64,000 bases of DNA. Origin: Polaribacter reichenbachii (lineage in GTDB: Bacteria > Bacteroidota > Bacteroidia > Flavobacteriales > Flavobacteriaceae). The first letter of the stretch is position 1. Each line of letters begins with the position of its first letter. Of the stretch, positions 1 through 8,347 are shown one piece after another. The position numbers were made by a program, and so were the translations under genes. The stretch lies in the NCBI RefSeq assembly GCF_001975665.1, contig NZ_CP019419.1, positions 2,773,501 through 2,837,500 of the forward strand, in the 5' to 3' direction. The notes beneath the pieces were generated by a model. It saw only the letters and a program-made list of their open reading frames with translations, was not told the DNA's origin and searched no databases.

Positions 1-431
1 ATTTAAGATCGCAAATGTTTGCAAAATCATTACCTATGGCAATGGTTAAAGGTGCATTAAAACGTTTGGATATGATTAGAACAATGCCAGAATTAAAAGA
101 AAAATTATGGCAAAATACTAATGCACTGCAATCTGGTTTACGTAATGCTGGTTTCGATTTAGGGACTACGCAAACTTGTATAACACCAGTATTCTTAAAA
201 GGAGATATACCAGAAGCAATGGCTATGGTTAATGATTTAAGAGAAAATCACGGTATTTTTTGTTCTATTGTTGTGTATCCTGTAATACCTAAAGGATTAA
301 TTATTTTAAGATTAATACCAACAGCAACACATACTCAAGAAGATATTGATGAAACTATAATTGCTTTTTCTGCAATTAGAGAAAACTTAGAAAACGGAAC
401 TTATAAAAAGATAGCTGCTGCAATGATGTAG
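1..431 (+). CDS. PLP-dependent aminotransferase-fold enzyme (KBL/AONS/serine palmitoyltransferase-like), 3' part
   Basis: The frame is open from base 3 and runs to TAG at 431, so this is the C-terminal ~140 residues of a gene that begins outside the window. The segment resembles the C-terminal small domain of class I/II fold-type I PLP enzymes of the alpha-oxoamine synthase group: FAKSLP near the start, then a helix-strand run ending in LIILRLIPTATHT followed by a helix with EDIDETI. The PLP lysine is not in the window, so the exact reaction (glycine C-acetyltransferase, 8-amino-7-oxononanoate synthase or serine palmitoyltransferase) cannot be decided; sphingolipid-making Bacteroidota commonly have the last. 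Its stop is 3 bases from the convergent kinase gene, with no terminator between them. Confidence 0.8.
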   Translation, partial: LRSQMFAKSLPMAMVKGALKRLDMIRTMPELKEKLWQNTNALQSGLRNAGFDLGTTQTCITPVFLKGDIPEAMAMVNDLRENHGIFCSIVVYPVIPKGLIILRLIPTATHTQEDIDETIIAFSAIRENLENGTYKKIAAAMM

Positions 432-434
432 TAG

Positions 435-2117
435 CTATTTTTTTATAGCAGCTTCAATTTGGTCTAGTAAATCTTGCGGATCGAAAGGCTTAAAGATAAA
501 ACCATTCATACCACATTCACTAATCTTGTCCTTTACTTCCATAAAAACGGAAGCAGAAAGGGCTAAGATTGGTATTCTTTTATTAAATTTTCTAATTTCT
601 TTTGTAGCTGTATAACCATCCATAACTGGCATTTGAATGTCCATAAGTACAACATCATAATCGTTTTCTTTTATTTTTGTTACGGCAACTGCCCCGTCAT
701 TAGCAACATCTACAGTTAGTTTAGATTTTTCTAAAATCTGTTTACCAACCATCACATTTATAAGGTTGTCTTCTACTAACAGAACTTTCTTACCTTCAAA
801 ATTATACTTCTTCTTCCTAATCGTCTTTTTTAGTTCTTTTTCTGATGCAATTTCTAAATCAATTTCAAAATAAAAACGACTTCCTTTGCCCATTTCACTA
901 TCAATCATTACATCAGAACCCATAGTGTTTACAATGCTTTTTACAATAGGTAAACCTAAACCAGTACCACCATATAAACGATTTGTATTAGTTGATGCTT
1001 GTGTAAAGGCTTCCCAAATGGTGCCTTGTTTATCTTTTGGTATTCCTATTCCAGTATCAATAATTTCTGTAAGCAATGTTAATTTACTTTTACCAATCTG
1101 ATTTACTTTTTTTATTCTTAAAGTAACACTACCAACATCTGTAAATTTAATGGCATTTGTTACAAGATTATTTATTACTTGGTTAAATCGAACAACATCT
1201 AACCAAACTACTGGTATGTCTTCATCAACTTCTAAGTTCATTGTAATTCCTTTACGTAAACAAGAAGCTTCATGAATTTTTTTAATCTGTTTTGTTGCAA
1301 TTAATAAATTAGTCGGAATGTTATCTAATTCTATTGTAGTAGATTGCATCTTGCTGAAATCTAGTACATTGTTTAATAAGTTTAATAATATTTTACCAGA
1401 ATAATTGAGTGCTTCGATGTTTTGAACCTGATCTTCTCTTGGGTTATCATCACCTAAAATATGTGATAAACCAATAACAGCATTTAAAGGAGTTCTTATC
1501 TCATGACTCATTGTGCTTAAAAAATCTGATTTTGCATTTGATGCTTCTATGGCTTCTATTTTTTTGTTTTCTATTCTATTAAAATATTTTGTATTCAGAA
1601 TTAAAAAATAGATTAATTGAAAAATAACTAAGCCAATTGCACTTGCTACTGATATTGGGTAAATGAATTCTTTAGCAATTACAGGATCTAATTTTCTATC
1701 TGTAAATAAACTAAATTCAGTGATAAATAAAAGTGTCCATAAAATTAATGGAACTATAGTAAATAGTAATACTAGCAACCTTTCTCTTCTAAAAGAAAAT
1801 AAGATAAAAGGTAAACCAATATTAAACATATAGATAAACTCTACACTACCAAATTTACCAACATAAGAAGCAATAACAGCAATACCAAAATTACTTGCCA
1901 ATAAATAAATTACTCTGGCATAATTTAGCAAACCTTTTTTTACAATAGTGGCTGCTATAACATATATAAAAATATTAAATATATTGTAGTTTCTTAGCCA
2001 GGTAAACCCTAAGTTATGTGCTATAAAAACAGTGAGTAAAGAAAGACCAACATGTATTAATGCTAGTGTAAATAAAAGATTTAACCTTCTTTGAGAATAC
2101 TTTTTTCTCATATTCAT
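435..2117 (-). CDS. Membrane hybrid histidine kinase/response regulator (array member 1, distal)
   Basis: 560 aa. Residues ~12-175 form six hydrophobic segments with no large loop. HisKA follows (MSHEIRTPLN, phospho-acceptor His205), then HATPase_c with N-box VINNLVTNAIKF (~314-325), G1 DTGIGIP (~354-360) and G2 GGTGLGLP (~383-390), and a C-terminal receiver domain (~445-558) with acidic pair E449/D450, phospho-acceptor D493 in LMDIQMP, S521 and K543. All catalytic residues are present and there is no HPt domain. The start overlaps the stop of the upstream paralogue (TAATG), implying translational coupling. The kinase and receiver core is nearly identical to the next three genes while the membrane part is not. 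Ligand and phosphotransfer partner cannot be read from the sequence. Confidence 0.93.
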   Translation of the reverse strand: MNMRKKYSQRRLNLLFTLALIHVGLSLLTVFIAHNLGFTWLRNYNIFNIFIYVIAATIVKKGLLNYARVIYLLASNFGIAVIASYVGKFGSVEFIYMFNIGLPFILFSFRRERLLVLLFTIVPLILWTLLFITEFSLFTDRKLDPVIAKEFIYPISVASAIGLVIFQLIYFLILNTKYFNRIENKKIEAIEASNAKSDFLSTMSHEIRTPLNAVIGLSHILGDDNPREDQVQNIEALNYSGKILLNLLNNVLDFSKMQSTTIELDNIPTNLLIATKQIKKIHEASCLRKGITMNLEVDEDIPVVWLDVVRFNQVINNLVTNAIKFTDVGSVTLRIKKVNQIGKSKLTLLTEIIDTGIGIPKDKQGTIWEAFTQASTNTNRLYGGTGLGLPIVKSIVNTMGSDVMIDSEMGKGSRFYFEIDLEIASEKELKKTIRKKKYNFEGKKVLLVEDNLINVMVGKQILEKSKLTVDVANDGAVAVTKIKENDYDVVLMDIQMPVMDGYTATKEIRKFNKRIPILALSASVFMEVKDKISECGMNGFIFKPFDPQDLLDQIEAAIKK

Positions 2118-3787
2118 TAACTGTTTATGGTTACTTCAATTTGATTTAATAAGTCTTCTGGTTCAAAAGGTTTAAAGATAAAACCGTTCATACCACTTTC
2201 GTTTATTCTGTCTTTAACTTCCATAAAAACGGATGCAGAAAGGGCTAATATTGGTATTTTACTATTAAATTTTCTAATTTCTACGGATGCTTCATAACCG
2301 TCCATAATTGGCATTTGAATGTCCATTAAAATGGTATCATAATGTTTTTCTTTTACCATATTTACAGCTGCTAATCCATCATTAGCAACATCAACGTTAA
2401 GTTTTGCTTTTTCTAAAATTTGTTTGGCAACCATTACATTAATTAAATTATCTTCTACTAATAGAATAGTTTTACCTTCAAAATTATGAACTTTCTTTTC
2501 TGTAGTTTTTTGAAATTCTTTTTCTGATGCAATTTTTAAATCCAACTTAAAATAAAAACGACTTCCATTACCTATTAAACTATCTATTTTTACATCAGAA
2601 TTCATTGAATTTACAATGCTTTTTACTATTGGTAAACCTAAACCTGTACCACCATATAAGCGATTTGTAGAGCTAGAAGCTTGTGTAAAAGCTTCCCAAA
2701 TTGTTTTTTGTTTTTCTTTAGGAATTCCTATACCAGTATCTATAACTTCTGTAAGTAAAGTTAATGTGTTTTCTGTTTGTTGTTCTTTTTTTATTCTTAA
2801 AGTAACACTTCCTTTATCTGTAAACTTTATAGCATTGCTTACTAAATTATTAATCACTTGATTAAAACGAACAATATCTAACCAAATCATTGGTATATCA
2901 TTATCAATTTTTAAATTCATAATAATTCCCTTTTTTAAACAAGATGTCTCGTGTATTTTTTTTATCTGTTTTGTTGCAGATAATAAATCTGTAGGAATAT
3001 TATCTAATTGAATTTTAGTAGATTGCATTTTACTAAAATCTAAAACATTGTTTAATAAATTTAATAATATTTTTCCGGAATAATTTAAAGCTTCTATATT
3101 TTGTACTTGGTCTTTTCTAGGATTGTTGTCTCCTAAAATATGAGAAAGACCAATAACAGCGTTTAATGGTGTTCTAATTTCATGACTCATTGTACTTAAA
3201 AAATTAGACTTAGCATTAGAAGCTTCTATAGCATCTTCTCTATAATTGTGTATAGAAGAAAAGTTTTTAAAATTTAAATGAGAATAATAAAATAACTGAA
3301 ATGTAACCAAAAATAAGGTCATTATAATAGAAACAGGATATATAAATTTTGCTGCCTGTTCTACATCAATTTTAGAATTTACTATTAAATTGAAATCGGA
3401 AATATATAAAGTAGCCCAGAGTATAATTGCAGTAATACAGAATAAAAAGATAAATATTTTTTCTCTATTAAAAGAGAATATCATAAAAGGTAAACACATA
3501 GAGTACATAAACATAAACTCCATACCACCTTCTTGTCCTACATAAGATGCAGAGGTAACAATACCAATGTTTAGTATAACAAGGTATATTATTCTAGATT
3601 CTATTAAATTACCTTTCCAAGAAAAGTATGCACATAATAAATAAAAGGAAATACAAATTAAATGTAGTGATACTAAATTGTCTAATTTGAGGCTTAATGC
3701 TATAAAAATATACACAACACTAATTACTGATGTAATTAATGATAATGTGAATACCATTTGTGTACGCCTTAGGGAGAAATCGGCCAT
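2117..3787 (-). CDS. Membrane hybrid histidine kinase/response regulator (array member 2)
   Basis: 556 aa, same architecture as its neighbours: six N-terminal transmembrane segments (~10-170), HisKA with His202 in MSHEIRTPLN, HATPase_c (N-box VINNLVSNAIKF, DTGIGIP, GGTGLGLP) and a C-terminal REC with LMDIQMP. The membrane region keeps the array motif SYVGQEGGMEF followed by LPFMIFSF but is otherwise diverged. It is separated from the upstream member by 44 nt, the largest gap in the array. That gap contains TATATTTA on the minus strand, one base off the -7 consensus, so an internal promoter is possible but unproven. The role as a sensor phosphorelay protein is certain at family level; the signal is unknown. 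Confidence 0.93.
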   Translation of the reverse strand: MADFSLRRTQMVFTLSLITSVISVVYIFIALSLKLDNLVSLHLICISFYLLCAYFSWKGNLIESRIIYLVILNIGIVTSASYVGQEGGMEFMFMYSMCLPFMIFSFNREKIFIFLFCITAIILWATLYISDFNLIVNSKIDVEQAAKFIYPVSIIMTLFLVTFQLFYYSHLNFKNFSSIHNYREDAIEASNAKSNFLSTMSHEIRTPLNAVIGLSHILGDNNPRKDQVQNIEALNYSGKILLNLLNNVLDFSKMQSTKIQLDNIPTDLLSATKQIKKIHETSCLKKGIIMNLKIDNDIPMIWLDIVRFNQVINNLVSNAIKFTDKGSVTLRIKKEQQTENTLTLLTEVIDTGIGIPKEKQKTIWEAFTQASSSTNRLYGGTGLGLPIVKSIVNSMNSDVKIDSLIGNGSRFYFKLDLKIASEKEFQKTTEKKVHNFEGKTILLVEDNLINVMVAKQILEKAKLNVDVANDGLAAVNMVKEKHYDTILMDIQMPIMDGYEASVEIRKFNSKIPILALSASVFMEVKDRINESGMNGFIFKPFEPEDLLNQIEVTINS

Positions 3788-3831
3788 TGTTTGTTTTCTA
3801 GAACATAAATATACAAAAAACTTAAGAGAAA

Positions 3832-5523
3832 TTAATCAATTGAAGTAACTTCTTGAATTTGTTTAAGTAAATCATCTGGATCAAAGGGTTTGTAGATAAA
3901 ACCATTCATTCCACATTCTTTTATTTTATCTTTAGCTTTCATGAAAACAGAGGCAGAGAGCGCTAAAATTGGTGTTTTTTTATTAAATTTTCTAATTTCT
4001 TTAGATGCAGTATATCCATCCATAATTGGCATTTGAATATCCATAAGAATAATGTCAAAATTTGTTTCTTTAGCTAAATTTAGGGCAGTTAATCCATCTC
4101 TTGCAATTTCAACTTTTAGATTAACTTTTTCCAATATTTGTTTGCCTACAAGCACATTAAAATCATTGTCTTCTACTAATAAAGCTTTTTTGCCTTTAAA
4201 ATTATAAGTTTTTTTCTTTTTAGTTTTTTCTAATTCTTTTGCAGATGCTTTTTTAAGAGAAATTTGAAAATAAAATCGACTACCTTTATTTATATCGCTA
4301 TCGATTTTTACTTTAGATCCCATAGCTTTTACAATACTTTTTACAATTGGTAAACCCAGTCCTGTACCACCATATAATCTATTTGTTTGGCTAGAAGCTT
4401 GCGTAAATGCTTCCCAAATTGTTTCTTGTTTATCTTTAGGGATACCAATACCTGTATCGATTATCTCTGTTAATAAACTTATCGTTTTTTTTGTTTGCTT
4501 AACGTTTTTAATTTTAAGAGTTATGCTTCCTTTTTCTGTAAATTTAATGGCATTAGCTACTAAATTGTTTATTACTTGATTAAAGCGAACAATATCTAAC
4601 CAAACAATGGGTATATTTTTGTCAATTTCTAAATTCATAATTAAACCTTTTTTTAAACAAGAGGCTTCATGAACTTTTTTGATTTGTTTAATGGCATCAT
4701 AAAGATTAATAGGAATATTGTCTAATTCTATATTTGTAGATTCCATTTTACTAAAATCTAGTACATTGTTAAGTAAATTGAGTAGTATTTTACCAGAATA
4801 ATTAAGGGCTTCTATATTTTGAACTTGATCTTTTCTAGGGTTATTATCTCCTAATATATGAGATAACCCAATAACTGCGTTTAATGGTGTTCTAATTTCA
4901 TGACTCATTGTGCTTAAAAACTGAGATTTAGCATTAGATGCATCAATAGCTTTTTGTTTTGTAGAGTGTGCTTTTTTGTTTATTCGTGCATTACCATAAG
5001 AATAAAATATTAGCTGAAAAACGACTAAGAGAAGGCCTATTGTTATTGAAAAATAATAAATAATATTTCTAACTTTTGTAGCATTTTTTAATTCGACATC
5101 AACAAAAAGTTTAAAATCTGTTATGAAAAGAAGTAGCCACAATAATATTGGGATTAAAGAAAATATAAAGATTTTAATTTTGTCTCTTTTGTGAGAGAAT
5201 ATGATAAAAGGAATACCAACAGCAAACATTAAAAAGAACTCTACACTTGCTCCCTTACCTATATAAGAAGAAACATAGGTAATTGATATATTAAAAAGTA
5301 AAATAAAAAGTATTCGAGCAACGCCTGGAAACCTATTTTTAGAAAGAAATGCTGATGTAATAAATAATATAGATACAGCAATTAGAAAATAACTTAAACT
5401 GTAAATACCTATTAAAAAGGTCATAATTGCCCAAAGAAAAGATAAAGCAGCACAAACTAAAGAAAGCGTGAAAATTATTCTTATTCTTTTAGTTGAAAAT
5501 TTTAATTTAACTGTTTCAGACAT
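3832..5523 (-). CDS. Membrane hybrid histidine kinase/response regulator (array member 3)
   Basis: 563 aa. Six hydrophobic helices at the N-terminus, then HisKA (MSHEIRTPLN), HATPase_c (VINNLVANAIKF, DTGIGIP, GGTGLGLP) and a receiver with VEDNDFNVLV and LMDIQMP. The REC start differs from its sisters (NDFN rather than NLIN). The membrane domain carries SYIGKGASVEF and IPFIIFSH. Only one base separates its ATG from the stop of the upstream kinase, so these two are almost surely co-transcribed. It is rich in lysine between the HATPase and REC domains, which looks like a flexible linker. Confidence 0.93.
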   Translation of the reverse strand: MSETVKLKFSTKRIRIIFTLSLVCAALSFLWAIMTFLIGIYSLSYFLIAVSILFITSAFLSKNRFPGVARILFILLFNISITYVSSYIGKGASVEFFLMFAVGIPFIIFSHKRDKIKIFIFSLIPILLWLLLFITDFKLFVDVELKNATKVRNIIYYFSITIGLLLVVFQLIFYSYGNARINKKAHSTKQKAIDASNAKSQFLSTMSHEIRTPLNAVIGLSHILGDNNPRKDQVQNIEALNYSGKILLNLLNNVLDFSKMESTNIELDNIPINLYDAIKQIKKVHEASCLKKGLIMNLEIDKNIPIVWLDIVRFNQVINNLVANAIKFTEKGSITLKIKNVKQTKKTISLLTEIIDTGIGIPKDKQETIWEAFTQASSQTNRLYGGTGLGLPIVKSIVKAMGSKVKIDSDINKGSRFYFQISLKKASAKELEKTKKKKTYNFKGKKALLVEDNDFNVLVGKQILEKVNLKVEIARDGLTALNLAKETNFDIILMDIQMPIMDGYTASKEIRKFNKKTPILALSASVFMKAKDKIKECGMNGFIYKPFDPDDLLKQIQEVTSID

Positions 5524-5524
5524 C

Positions 5525-7210
5525 TTAATTACTTAAAAATTCTTCTAATTGGTTTAATAGCTCTTCAGGAGTAAATGGTTTAAATATAAAACCGTTCATT
5601 CCAGAATCTTCTATTTTATCTTTTATTTCTCTAAAAACATTAGCAGAAAGTGCTATAATAGGTGTTGTTTTATTAAAAATTCTTATTTCTTTAGTTGCTG
5701 TATATCCATCCATAATAGGCATTTGAATGTCCATTAAAATGATGTCAAATTCTTCTTGTTTTACTTTATTTACAGCTGCCAATCCATCATTTGCAACTTC
5801 TACTTTTAATTTAGAACGTTCTAAAATTTGTTTTCCAACCATAATATTAATTAGGTTGTCATCAACTAATAAAGCCTTTTTATTTTTAAAAAAATGATTT
5901 TTGTCTTTAGTGATTTTTGTAGGAGCGATTTTTTCTGAAATTTTTAAATTTAAATCAAACATAAATCTACTTCCTTTACCTTCTGAACTTATGATTTTTA
6001 CTTTAGATCCCATAACTTCAATAATACTTTTTACAATAGGTAAGCCTAAACCTGTACCTCCATAAATTCGATTTGTTGTATTTGATGCTTGTGCAAAAGC
6101 TTCCCAAATTGTTTCTTGTTTACTTATAGGTATACCAATACCAGTGTCTTTAACTTCGATATTTAAGGTAATGTTACTTTTATTTTGATTTATTTTTTTT
6201 ATGATTAATGTTACACTTCCTTCATCAGTAAATTTTATAGCATTAGATATTAAATTATTTATTACCTGATTAAAACGAACTATATCAATACAAATAGCAG
6301 GTATGTTATTATCAATTTCTAAATTCAATGAAATGCCTTTTTTTATACAAGCTGGCTTATGAATTTTTATAATCTGTTTAACATCATTATAGAGATTAGT
6401 ATGTATTGAATCTAACTCTATTATTGTTGATTGCATTTTACTAAAGTCTAATACATTGTTAAGTAAATTAAGTAAGGTTTTGCCAGAAAAATTTAAAGCT
6501 TCAATATTTTGAATTTGATCCTTTTTGGGTTCGTTGTTACCAAGTATATGAGAAAGCCCAATAATTGCATTTAAAGGTGTTCTAATTTCATGACTCATAG
6601 TGCTTAGAAATTTAGATTTAGCTTGTGATGCTTCTAAAGCTTCTTGTTTTTTATTTAGTATTCTGTTATAATATCTAGTTCCTAAAATAGAAAAGTAAAT
6701 TAACTGTAAAATAATCATTAGAAAAGTACCAATTACAGAAATAGGGTAAATATAGTTGTTAGCAATATCAGTATTTAATTGAATATTTGAAATTAATTTA
6801 AAATCTGTAAATGCAAGAAGTATCCATAATATTCCAGATAAAAAAGAAAATATATATACGTATATTTTTTCTGTTCTAAAAGAAAACATAGAAAAGGGTA
6901 TTGCTATAGAGTATAAAAACATATATTCTATACTAGCTGCTCTACCCATATAAGAAGCAGTAATTGTAATTCCTAGATTAAGTAATATTAGGTAAAGTAT
7001 TCTTGCAAAAAATAATTTGCCTTTTTTAGAAAGAAAAGCACAATAAATATATAAGAAAATAGAAGAAAAATTGTAATAAGCTAAATTATTGAGGTCAAAA
7101 AAATATGCAATTAGTGCTGTGAAAAATGTAATACATGCAGTTCCAATACTTACATAGAATGACAGTAATTTAATTCTATTAGAAGTTTTTTTAATTTTTC
7201 CTTCTGACAT
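5525..7210 (-). CDS. Membrane hybrid histidine kinase/response regulator (array member 4, promoter-proximal)
   Basis: 561 aa; the first gene transcribed in the array. Six transmembrane helices (~15-175) with SYMGRAASIEY and IPFSMFSF, HisKA (MSHEIRTPLN), HATPase_c (VINNLISNAIKF, DTGIGIP, GGTGLGLP) and REC (VDDNLINIMV, LMDIQMP). The first REC acidic pair is Asp-Asp here and Glu-Asp in the others; both work in the family. It is the most diverged member of the four, for example IGLSHILGNNEPKKDQ against GDNNPRKDQ in the sisters. The 100 bases upstream are very A/T-rich, apart from an isolated run of six G at 7257-7262, and I could not assign a clear promoter. Confidence 0.93.
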   Translation of the reverse strand: MSEGKIKKTSNRIKLLSFYVSIGTACITFFTALIAYFFDLNNLAYYNFSSIFLYIYCAFLSKKGKLFFARILYLILLNLGITITASYMGRAASIEYMFLYSIAIPFSMFSFRTEKIYVYIFSFLSGILWILLAFTDFKLISNIQLNTDIANNYIYPISVIGTFLMIILQLIYFSILGTRYYNRILNKKQEALEASQAKSKFLSTMSHEIRTPLNAIIGLSHILGNNEPKKDQIQNIEALNFSGKTLLNLLNNVLDFSKMQSTIIELDSIHTNLYNDVKQIIKIHKPACIKKGISLNLEIDNNIPAICIDIVRFNQVINNLISNAIKFTDEGSVTLIIKKINQNKSNITLNIEVKDTGIGIPISKQETIWEAFAQASNTTNRIYGGTGLGLPIVKSIIEVMGSKVKIISSEGKGSRFMFDLNLKISEKIAPTKITKDKNHFFKNKKALLVDDNLINIMVGKQILERSKLKVEVANDGLAAVNKVKQEEFDIILMDIQMPIMDGYTATKEIRIFNKTTPIIALSANVFREIKDKIEDSGMNGFIFKPFTPEELLNQLEEFLSN

Positions 7211-7310
7211 AATTTTTATAAAATTATAAAAAATGTCCCATTAAATATTAGAATCTGGGGGGAGATTTTTATATTAAGTATCTAATTTAATAAAAATTAT
7301 GATATAAAAA

Positions 7311-7341
7311 AAATAAGCTCTCGATTATTGAGAGCTTATTT
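7311..7341 (-). terminator. Rho-independent terminator of the immunophilin fusion gene
   Basis: Perfect 12-bp stem (AATAAGCTCTC-type arm 7311-7322, matching arm 7330-7341) with a 7-nt loop. On the minus strand it is followed by a U-run, seen as the A-run before 7311. It lies 22 nt beyond the stop of the gene ending at 7363. Confidence 0.85.
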
Positions 7342-7362
7342 TTTATTATTTGTAATTAAATG

Positions 7363-8292
7363 TTATTTAACATCCATTAATTCAACATCAAAAATAAGTG
7401 TAGCATTAGGCGGAATTACACCTCCTGCTCCTGCAGATCCATATGCTAAATTAGACGGAATTACCATACGTGCTTTATCACCAACTTTTAATAATTGAAT
7501 ACCTTCATCCCAACCAGAAATTACTTGGCCAACACCAACATTAAAATCTATAGGTTGTTTTCTTTTGTATGAAGAATCGAAAACAGTACCATCTAATAAT
7601 TGTCCTTTATAATGAACAGATACTTTTGCTCCTTTTGTGGCTTGTTTTCCATCACCTTTTTGTAAAACTTTATAACGTAAACCGCTTGCAGTTTCATCAT
7701 AACCAGCTGCAACTTTGTCTAACATTTCTTTTTGAGCAGCTTTTGCTTCTGCTTCACGTTTTTCTCTAGCACCTTCAAAAGTTCTAAAAGCTTCTATAGC
7801 ATTAAAGTTTTCAGCTTCTTCACCTACTTTAATAATTTCTACAGACATTTCATCACCTTGTGCAACAGCATCAACAACATCTTGCCCTTCAATAACAGAA
7901 CCAAAAACAGTATGTTTACCATCTAACCAAGGAGTTGGTACATGAGTTATGTAAAATTGACTACCATTAGTTGCTGGTCCAGAATTAGCCATTGCTAATT
8001 TCCCAGGAGCATCATGTTTTAAATCTGGGTGAAATTCATCATCAAACTTATAACCAGGGTTACCTGTTCCTGTTCCTTGAGGGCAACCTCCTTGAATCAT
8101 AAAATCTGGAATTACTCTATGAAATTTTAATCCATCATAATAAGGAGTTCCTTGCTCTTTTGATGAGTTTTCTAAATTACCTTCTGCTAAGGCAACAAAG
8201 TTACCAACAGTTCCAGGTGTTTTTTCGTGTTCTAACTGTACTAAAATATCACCTTTTGGTGTTTTGAATTTTGCATAAATTCCGTTGTTCAT
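7363..8292 (-). CDS. Dual-family peptidyl-prolyl isomerase: cyclophilin domain fused to FKBP domain
   Basis: 309 aa with no signal peptide, so probably cytoplasmic. Residues ~1-165 are a cyclophilin (FHRVIPDFMIQGG, then GPATNGSQFYIT and WLDGKHTVFG), with the catalytic Arg of FHRV and the Gln of IQGG present. After a charged helical linker (~165-200), residues ~203-309 are an FKBP domain (VSVHYKGQLLDGTVFDSS, VIPSNLAYG, IPPNATLIFDVEL). Both isomerase sites look intact. Cyclophilin-first fusions of this kind are known as dual-family immunophilins and occur in Bacteroidota. It probably assists folding of cytoplasmic proteins; clients are unknown. It is transcribed as a single gene with its own terminator. 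Confidence 0.93.
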   Translation of the reverse strand: MNNGIYAKFKTPKGDILVQLEHEKTPGTVGNFVALAEGNLENSSKEQGTPYYDGLKFHRVIPDFMIQGGCPQGTGTGNPGYKFDDEFHPDLKHDAPGKLAMANSGPATNGSQFYITHVPTPWLDGKHTVFGSVIEGQDVVDAVAQGDEMSVEIIKVGEEAENFNAIEAFRTFEGAREKREAEAKAAQKEMLDKVAAGYDETASGLRYKVLQKGDGKQATKGAKVSVHYKGQLLDGTVFDSSYKRKQPIDFNVGVGQVISGWDEGIQLLKVGDKARMVIPSNLAYGSAGAGGVIPPNATLIFDVELMDVK

Positions 8293-8347
8293 TTTTTTAA
8301 TTTTAATCGTTTTTATTGATGTTTTACTAAAATAAATTTAGTATGAA

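Noticed and set aside
886..2861. Plus-strand frames inside the kinase genes (71-81 codons)
   Set aside because: They are antiparallel shadows of the HATPase domains, repeated in each paralogue because the kinase core is repeated.
435..7210. The four kinases as a recent mobile or amplified repeat
   Set aside because: Synonymous sites differ widely between copies and there are no flanking repeats or transposase, so the duplication is old.
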